Below are positions 1 through 6,900 of a stretch of DNA of 64,000 bases, in pieces. The notes under the pieces are model-generated. The model was not told the DNA's origin. It ran no database searches and was given only the letters and a program-made list of their open reading frames with translations. A program made the translations under genes and the position numbers. Every line of letters starts with the position of its first letter. The stretch's first letter is position 1. Origin of the DNA: Beutenbergia cavernae DSM 12333. GTDB lineage: Bacteria; Actinomycetota; Actinomycetes; Actinomycetales; Beutenbergiaceae. The stretch lies in the NCBI RefSeq assembly GCF_000023105.1, contig NC_012669.1, forward strand, positions 3,783,025 through 3,847,024, given 5' to 3'.

Positions 1-1
1 C

Positions 2-148
2 GTCACAGTGACAGGGCCGGTCTCCCTGGCCTCCGACGACACGGTGGTCCTGATCGACTCCAGCATCGAGGGGCCGCTGAGCTGCGGGCCCGGGGTGTCG
101 GCGCTGATCGACACCACAGTGACCGGTCCCGCGAACGGGTGTGGCTGA
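2..148 (+). CDS. C-terminal end of a beta-helix-like protein (5' truncated by window)
   Basis: The frame is open from the window edge and stops at TGA 146-148, four bases before the next start. The 48 visible residues are rich in Val, Thr, Ser, Asp and Gly in short alternating strands (for example GPVSLASDDTVVLIDS, then GPLSCGPGVSALID). This resembles the coils of a right-handed parallel beta-helix such as those of polysaccharide lyases or glycan-binding proteins. Two cysteines near the end (SCG and NGCG) could form a cap disulfide. Its tight spacing to the lyase-like gene that follows suggests one operon for polysaccharide breakdown. The family cannot be fixed from this fragment. Confidence 0.55.
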   Translation, partial: VTVTGPVSLASDDTVVLIDSSIEGPLSCGPGVSALIDTTVTGPANGCG

Positions 149-151
149 GGC

Positions 152-2008
152 ATGTGGACACGTGGCGGCTTCACGCCGCAGGCCCCCGCCAGCGTGGTGG
201 AGCTGGTCCGGACCGAGCACCCGCGGCTGATCGCCGACGACGGCCGGCTGGCAGAGATCCGCGGATGGGTCTCCTCCCGCGCGGGTGCGGCAGCCCTGCA
301 GGAACGGCTGGTGGCCGGCGCCGACGCCCTGCTGGACGAGCGGACGACCACCTACGAGTTCACCAACGGGCGGTCGCTGCTGTGGCCGGCGCGCCAGGTC
401 AAGACGCGCGTGTGGCTGCTCGCGCTGGCCTACCGCCTGACCGGGACCGGCGCGTACGCCGAGCGCGCCGCCGTCGAGCTCGAGGCTGCCGCCGCGTTCC
501 CGGACTGGAACCCGGAGAGCTTCCTGTCGACGGCCGAGCTGCTCAACGGCTTCGCCATCGGCTACGACTGGCTCCACGGCTACCTCGGCGAGGAGCGGCG
601 ATCGCGCATCGCGACGGCGATGCTCGACAAGGGTCTGAGTCCCGCGCTGGCGGCCTACGAGAACGGAGCCGGCTGGACGAGCGCGACGAACAACTGGCAG
701 ATCGTGTGCGTGGGCGGGGTCGCGATGGCGAGCCTGGCCCTGGCCGACGTCGACCCGGAGCTCACGGAGACGCTGCTCCATCTGGGCCTGGCGCACGTCG
801 GTCCGGCGATCGACGAGTACGCGCCGTCCGGCGGGTTCCCGGAGGGGGTCGTCTACTGGAAGTACGCGACCAAGTACCTCGTCCAGTACATCGCGAGCCT
901 GGAGTCGGCAACCGGCAGCGACTTCGGGATCTCGGACGCGCCGGGCCTCGCGGAGACGGCGGGCTTCGGCATCCACATGGCGGGGCCGACCGGCCTCAGC
1001 TTCAACTTCGCCGACGCCTCCCCTGCCCAAGGCGGACTCCCCGAGCTGTACTGGATGGCTGATCGGTACGGCCACCCCGAGTACGCGTGGTGGGCGGACG
1101 AGGGACTGGCGGTGGCCGATCCCGCCGTCGCGATGGTCTGGTACGGCCTCTCGGCCCGGGCGACGCCGGCGGCGGCGGGGCTGGCACCCGACGCCGTGTA
1201 CGACGACGTCGGCGTCGTGCTCTCTCGCTCGGCCTGGGGCAGCACGGACGGCCTGTTCGCCGGGTTCCGGCTCGGCGACAACGCGAGCAGCCACGGCGAC
1301 CTGGACATGGGGAGCTTCGTGCTCGACGCCGGTGGCGTCCGATGGGCGCGGGACCTGGGCGCTGAGTCCTACAGCCTGCCCGGCTACTTCGGGAGCGAGC
1401 GCTGGACGTACTACCGCAAGCGCCCCGAGGGCCACAACACGCTCGTCGTCAACCCGGACGCGACGCCGGGCCAGCGGGTCGACGGCGTCGGGACGCTCGT
1501 CGCGAGCGGCTCGAGCCCGGAGGCGAGCTTCGCCGTCGCCGACCTCTCCCAGGCCTGCACCGACCAGGGGGTGACGCGCTGGCAGCGCGGGATCGCGATG
1601 GTCGACGGGCGCTCCCGCGTCGTCGTCCAGGACGAGCTGACCGCCACCTCGCCCGTCGAGCCGTGGTGGTTCATGCACACCGGCGCCGACGTCACGGTCG
1701 ACGCCGACGGCCACGGGGCGACGCTCACCCGCGACGGACGGACCATGCGCGCGTCGCTCCTGGACGCCCCTCCCGGCGCCCGGTTCTCGGTGATGGACGC
1801 CGTGCCCCTGCCGACGTCACCGAACCCGGACGGCCAGACGAGCAACGACGGCGTCCGGAAGCTTCTGATCACGTCGGACCCGACCGCGCGGTTCCGCCTG
1901 AGCGTGCTCCTCGAACCCCTGCAGACCGGCCACCCCGCCCCCAGCCCCACCGTGAAGGACCTCGCGGACTGGTCCGCCCCGATGACGCGCGACGGGAGCG
2001 GCGCGTGA
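152..2008 (+). CDS. Heparinase II/III-like polysaccharide lyase
   Basis: This 618-residue protein has the layout of heparinase II/III-type lyases: an all-alpha toroid over about residues 20-330, then a beta-sandwich from about 350. Diagnostic stretches are TNNWQIVCVGG (about 178), EGVVYWKYATKYLVQYI (about 230), SSHGDLDMGSFVLDAGG (about 378) and RPEGHNTLVVNP (about 425). The conserved Asn, Tyr and His are candidate catalytic and metal-site residues. The family cleaves uronic-acid-containing glycans by beta-elimination. No clear signal peptide is seen, so it may act in the cytoplasm on imported oligosaccharides. The ATG follows the previous stop by three bases and its stop overlaps the next gene, which encodes a sugar-acid dehydratase. 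Substrate unknown. Confidence 0.82.
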   Translation: MWTRGGFTPQAPASVVELVRTEHPRLIADDGRLAEIRGWVSSRAGAAALQERLVAGADALLDERTTTYEFTNGRSLLWPARQVKTRVWLLALAYRLTGTGAYAERAAVELEAAAAFPDWNPESFLSTAELLNGFAIGYDWLHGYLGEERRSRIATAMLDKGLSPALAAYENGAGWTSATNNWQIVCVGGVAMASLALADVDPELTETLLHLGLAHVGPAIDEYAPSGGFPEGVVYWKYATKYLVQYIASLESATGSDFGISDAPGLAETAGFGIHMAGPTGLSFNFADASPAQGGLPELYWMADRYGHPEYAWWADEGLAVADPAVAMVWYGLSARATPAAAGLAPDAVYDDVGVVLSRSAWGSTDGLFAGFRLGDNASSHGDLDMGSFVLDAGGVRWARDLGAESYSLPGYFGSERWTYYRKRPEGHNTLVVNPDATPGQRVDGVGTLVASGSSPEASFAVADLSQACTDQGVTRWQRGIAMVDGRSRVVVQDELTATSPVEPWWFMHTGADVTVDADGHGATLTRDGRTMRASLLDAPPGARFSVMDAVPLPTSPNPDGQTSNDGVRKLLITSDPTARFRLSVLLEPLQTGHPAPSPTVKDLADWSAPMTRDGSGA

Positions 2009-3201
2009 GACTCGCCAGCCTGACCACCTACCTCTGCGACGCCTATCGCACCAACTGGGTCTTCGTGCGGCTCGAGACCGACGACGGCCTCGTCGGCTGG
2101 GGCGAGGCGACGCTCGAGTACCGCGAGCACACGGTCGAGGCCGCGCTCCGGGCACTCGAGCCGAGCCTCGCCGGGCGCGATCTGGAGGACATCCAGGGCT
2201 GGTGGCAGGACGCCTACCGCGACGCGTACTGGCGGGGCGGCGCCGTGCTCACGAGCGCGCTGTCCGGGATCGAGATGGCGCTGTGGGACCTCAAGGGCAA
2301 GCTGCTCGGCGTCCCGGTGCACCAGCTACTCGGCGGCACGGTCCGCACGGAGGTGGAGTGCTACGCGAACGCGTGGTTCGCGGGAGCGCGGACCGCGGCG
2401 GAGTTCGCCGAGCGCGCCCGGGACGCGGTCGAATGGGGTTACCGGGCCGTCAAGTGGGACCCGTTCGGCTCCGCGTTCCGCACGGTGGACCGCGGCGAGC
2501 TGCGCTCCGCCCTGGCTGTCGTCGACGCGGTCGCGGAGGCCGTGGGCGACGACGCGGGGCTCATCGTCGAGGCGCACGGCCGCTTCGAGGTGCCGACGGC
2601 GCTGCGCGTCGCGCGGGCACTGGAGCCGTTCGACCTGCTGTGGCTCGAGGAGCCGCTGATCCCCGGCAACACAGCGGCCCTCGCCGAGGTGCGCGCCGCG
2701 ACATCGACACCGATCGGCGTCGGCGAGCGCCTGTACACGCGGTGGGACTTCCGGGAGGTGTTCGACGCCCGCGCGGCCGACGTCGTGCAGCCGGACGTCT
2801 CGCACGTGGGCGGCATCTGGGAAGCCCGGACCGTCGCGAGCCTCGCGGAGCTGTGGCAGGTGGGCTTCGCGCCGCACAACCCGTCGGGCCCGATCGCCAA
2901 CGCCGCCACTCTCCAGCTCGCGGCGTGCGTCCCGAACTTCACCCTGCTCGAGACCATGGCGACCGACGTGCCCTGGCGCGCCGACGTCGTCGTCTCTGAG
3001 CCGTCGATCACGCACGGACGGGCGCCGATCCCGACCGCGCCGGGGCTCGGCGTCGAGCTGGATGCGGAGGCCCTAACGCGCTTCCCGTACGTGCGCCACG
3101 ACCTGCGGCACTACACCGGCGCGCTGACCGAGATCCGGCCCGAGGACTCGGTGGGCCGGCACGAAATGCCGGCGCCAAGTCTGACAGGATCGCCGTCGTG
3201 A
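2005..3201 (+). CDS. Mandelate racemase/muconate lactonizing family sugar-acid dehydratase (galactonate dehydratase-like)
   Basis: The GTG start overlaps the lyase stop (GTGA) and gives 398 residues, normal for the enolase superfamily. An N-terminal cap (about 1-120) precedes a TIM barrel with the expected metal and acid-base residues: KWDPFG (about 150), EAHGRF (about 190), WLEEPL (about 215), GERLY (about 240), QPDVSHVGG (about 262) and APHNPSGP (about 289). The two His in HGR and PHNP match the catalytic pair of D-galactonate-type dehydratases, but the first metal ligand appears to be Glu rather than Asp. The family dehydrates sugar acids to 2-keto-3-deoxy acids. Together with the lyase this suggests uronate or aldonate catabolism; the exact substrate is open. 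Confidence 0.85.
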   Translation: MRLASLTTYLCDAYRTNWVFVRLETDDGLVGWGEATLEYREHTVEAALRALEPSLAGRDLEDIQGWWQDAYRDAYWRGGAVLTSALSGIEMALWDLKGKLLGVPVHQLLGGTVRTEVECYANAWFAGARTAAEFAERARDAVEWGYRAVKWDPFGSAFRTVDRGELRSALAVVDAVAEAVGDDAGLIVEAHGRFEVPTALRVARALEPFDLLWLEEPLIPGNTAALAEVRAATSTPIGVGERLYTRWDFREVFDARAADVVQPDVSHVGGIWEARTVASLAELWQVGFAPHNPSGPIANAATLQLAACVPNFTLLETMATDVPWRADVVVSEPSITHGRAPIPTAPGLGVELDAEALTRFPYVRHDLRHYTGALTEIRPEDSVGRHEMPAPSLTGSPS

Positions 3202-3827
3202 CTCTCACCATCCCGCGCGGCGGCACCGTCGTGCTCACCGGAGACTCCATCACCGACGCCGGCCGCCGCGAGGACGCGCGCGGGCTCGGCACGGGCTACG
3301 CCGCGCTCGTCGCTGACACGCTCGCCGAGCGCCACCCTGACGCCGGGCTGCGCGTGGTGAACACCGGGATCAGCGGCAACAGGGTGGCCGACCTCCGCGG
3401 GCGCTGGGCCGACGACGTGCTCGCCCACTCGCCCGCCGTCGTCTCGGTCTTCATCGGCATCAACGACACGTGGCGCCGCTACGACTCGGACCTGGTCACG
3501 TCCGTCGCGTCCTACGAGGAGGACTACCGGGCGCTGCTCGAGACGCTGCGCGACGCCGGCGTCGGCATCCTGCTCATCGAGCCGTTCCTGCTGCCCGTCC
3601 GCGACGACCAGTGGGCGTGGCGCGAGGACCTCGACCCCCGGATCCAGGTGGTGCGCCGCCTCGCCGCGGAGTTCGACGCCGGGCTGCTCGCGGCCGACGG
3701 CCTCTTCGCGGAGACGGCGCGCGACCGCGGCGGCCCCGAGCTCCTCGCCCCGGACGGCGTGCACCCCACGCCGGAGGGCCACGCACTGCTCGCGAACGCG
3801 TGGCTGCGCCGGGTCGCCGTCGCTTGA
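3198..3827 (+). CDS. SGNH/GDSL-family hydrolase (carbohydrate esterase-like)
   Basis: A 209-residue protein with all four SGNH blocks: GDSIT (Ser nucleophile, about residue 16), NTGISGNR (Gly block), GINDTW (Asn block) and DGVHPTPEGH (Asp-His block). This identifies a single-domain serine esterase of the rhamnogalacturonan acetylesterase/lipase-like type. The GTG start overlaps the TGA of the dehydratase gene (GTGA), so translation is probably coupled. No signal peptide is seen. In this operon the likely role is removing acyl groups from oligosaccharides before or after lyase action. It is the last gene before a strong hairpin. Confidence 0.87.
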   Translation: MTLTIPRGGTVVLTGDSITDAGRREDARGLGTGYAALVADTLAERHPDAGLRVVNTGISGNRVADLRGRWADDVLAHSPAVVSVFIGINDTWRRYDSDLVTSVASYEEDYRALLETLRDAGVGILLIEPFLLPVRDDQWAWREDLDPRIQVVRRLAAEFDAGLLAADGLFAETARDRGGPELLAPDGVHPTPEGHALLANAWLRRVAVA

Positions 3828-3853
3828 CGCGCCGGCCAGCCCGTCAAGCGGGC

Positions 3854-3902
3854 GGAGTGGGGTGGATCCGGGAGCGCATCGCTCCCGGATCCACCCCACT
3901 CC
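3854..3902. terminator. Perfect 22-bp inverted repeat between convergent genes, likely bidirectional terminator
   Basis: The arms 3854-3875 and 3881-3902 are exact reverse complements around the loop GCATC, which can close by one more G-C pair. The core TGGGGTGGATCCGGGAGC is nearly the same as that of the hairpin at 57319-57363. There is no T-tract, as is common in high-GC actinobacteria. The position between a plus-strand stop (3827) and a minus-strand stop (3916) fits termination of both. Confidence 0.8.
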
Positions 3903-3915
3903 GGGCCCGGGCGGG

Positions 3916-6900
3916 TCAGGTCTCGGTGGTCGGCGTCGCGACCGTCACGTAGACGTCGCCCTCCTGGACCCAGACCCGCTGACCATCGCGGAACACGTGC
4001 AGGCGGCCGCCGTGGCCGCGCGGCTCCGCGAGGTCGTGCTCGGCCGGGTCGTAGCCCGCCGCCTCGAGGACGTCACCCGCGGTGTGGCGCCCCTCGGCGA
4101 TCTCGCCCGCAACGCCGTCGACGGTGATCGCGACAGCGTCCCTCGCGTCCAGCGGCGCCCCGTAGTGCCGCGTCCCGGCGGACGTCCCGACGGCGAGCCA
4201 CGGCTCGTCCCTCCGCTCCGGCTCCGGCAGCGACATGCGCTGGCTGACGCTCCCGGCGTCGTCCGCCGTGGCCTCGCCCAGGTAGAGGACGTCGTCCACC
4301 GTCGGACGCCGTGCGTCCGAACGGTCCTCGAGGACGAGCAGGCTGACCTGCGCCCCGGCCGCCTCGGCGCCCGCGTGGACGGTGACGGTCGTGACGCCGT
4401 CCTGGCCGAGGACCGCCTCGTGGGTGACACCCCGCGGTCCCGGATGATCGACCTGCACGATCGCCGCCCCGGCGTCGGGCTGCGCCGCCGCCCCGTCGAC
4501 GGACTCCGCGCCCTCCGCGGGCTGCTCCGCGCCCTCCGGCGTCGGCTCCGCCTCAGGTTCGGTCGGCTCCTCCGACGGCGCCGGCTCGCTCGGCGGCTCG
4601 CTCGGCTCCTCCGCAGGCTGCGCGCTCGGCTCCTCCGACGGCGCCTGCTCGCTCGGCGCCTCGGCCGGCGCCTCACCGACCGGCGGGGCGTCCTCGACGG
4701 CGGTGCGCAGGACGGGCCGGGCGCCGTCTGCGTCCCACTGCCACACGGCGTCGAGGTCCCAGCCGAGCGCGTCTTGCCACCACGCCTGGCTCCGCGCGTC
4801 CGCCACGGTCAGGGTCGCGCCGTTGAACGTCGTCGGCCCCACGTCCGTGCTCGTCTGGACGGACGCGACGAGCGTCTCGATCGCATGGTTGTCCGCGAGC
4901 GTGCCCGCCTGGCCGGAGGCGAAACGCGCGACGACGCGGTGCGCGATCGACGTCGCCGTCACCGTGGGGTTGAGCGCGACGCTGCTGCGCACCACCGTCT
5001 CGCTGTTCCGCGCGTACCCGGTGATCCCACCCGCCGTCGTCCCGGCCGCCTCGACGGCGCCCGTGGCGTAGACGCGCTCGGTCAGGCTCGGGCTGTCCGC
5101 GACGCCGATGATGCCGCCCGCGTAGTTCGTCGCCGTCGTGGCGACGTCGGCCGTCGAGTACGCGTCCCGGATCGTCCCGAACGACGTGCCGGCGACACCG
5201 GCCGCGTAGCTGGGCCCGCTGACCGTCCCGGCGGTGAACACGCGCTCCAGCGTCCCGCGGTGGGTGTCCACGAGGATCCCGACGATGTTCACCGCGCGCG
5301 ACACCGTGCCCACGACGCCGAGATCGTGCACCGAGCCCTCCGGACCGATCGCCGCGAACAGGCCACCCTCCGTCGACGTGAAGGAGGTGAGCACGTGGCC
5401 CGCGCCGTCGAGCTCGCCCGTGAACGGCGCCTCGGCGCCCAGGCGCGGCACCGCGACACCCGTCAGGTCGAGGTCGGTCGTGAGCCGGAAGCGCTCCGCG
5501 GGCCACGCTGCCACCTCGGCGAGGTCGGCGGCGTCGTCGAGCAGGTAGAAGCCGTCGACGTCCTGCTCGAGCTCCGGCGCGGTGGGCTCCTCCGGGGGTG
5601 GCGGCACGTCCTCGGGGGCACCGCGCAGGATCGGCCGCAGCCCGTCGGCGTCCCAGTCCCAGACGGAGGCGAAGTCCCACCCGAGGCCCTCGAAGAAGGC
5701 CTGGGTCCGGATCTCGGCCACCGGCACGATCGCGCCCTTCCAGTTGTCGGCGGCCGGCGCGTCCGGCAGGCTCTCGCCGTTCACCGGCACGGCGGCGCTC
5801 GTGTGGTTGTCCGCCAGCAGCGCCACCTGTCCGTTGGCCACGCGGCCGACGACGGCGTGCGCGTAGCTCGGCGCCGAGACCAGCGAGTTCAGCGAGACGG
5901 CGTGCTGCACCCAGGTCTCGTCGTAGCCGTAGCTGACCACGCCGCCCGCGTTGCGCGTGTCGGCGGTGACGGCGCCCGTCGCGAGCACGTTCTCCGTCAC
6001 CGAGCCGCTCTGGGCGATGCCGACGACGCCGCCGGAGTAGAGCGTGGTGGCGTGCACGTCAGCCGTGGAGTAGCTGTCGCGCACCACGCCGTGGTGGTCG
6101 CCGACGATGCCGCCGACCCGCGTGGTGGCGGTGATGGATCCCGACGTGCGGACGCTCTCGATCGTGCCGCGGTTGACGTCGGCCAGCAGACCGGCGTTCG
6201 TGGCCTCGGACGTCACCTCGCCGTGGAGCACCAGGTTGCGGATCGTGCCCTGGTTCACCGCGAACAGGCCCACCCCCTGGTCCGGCGGCGCGGTGTACCC
6301 GGTGATCGTGTGCCCGCCGCCGTCGAGCACGCCGGTGAACGGCACGAGCCGGCCGAGCTGCGCCATGGGCACGTCGGTGAGATCGAGATCCGTCGTCAGC
6401 AGGAACGACCCCGCCGGCTCCTGAGCGATCTTCGGCAGGTCGGCCGCCGACTGGATGAGGTACGGATCGTCAGGCGTGCCGCCGCCGTCGAGACCCTCGC
6501 GCACCGTCATCGCCGGTTGCAACGGCACGCCGGACGTGAGCGAGTCCCAGACGAACACGCGCACCGTCTCGCTGGTGTCGACCGGCAGCGGGCTGTCGAA
6601 CTCGACGAACTGCTCGATCCCCCGGTGGTCGAGCCGCACGTCCTCCACCCGCAGGTCGACCATCGTCTCCTGCGCCCGGTCGTACGTCGCCGCGGCCACG
6701 GTCAGCGTGTCCCGGCTTCCCGGGTAGCTGAGGAGGCCGACGCCGTCCATCTCGCGGTCCGCGATGTCGGTCGAGGTCACCTGCCAGTGACCGGCCGGCT
6801 TGCGCACGGTGACGGTGTCCACGGGTCGGCCGTCGAGCGTGTACGTGGACATCACGAGGCCGTCGTCCGTCACCTCGAGGACGCTCCCGACCTGGGTGTC

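Noticed and set aside
4540-4690. Cell-wall sorting signal in the Pro/Glu region of the giant protein
   Set aside because: There is no LPXTG motif followed by a hydrophobic helix and basic tail; the spacer lies inside the protein.
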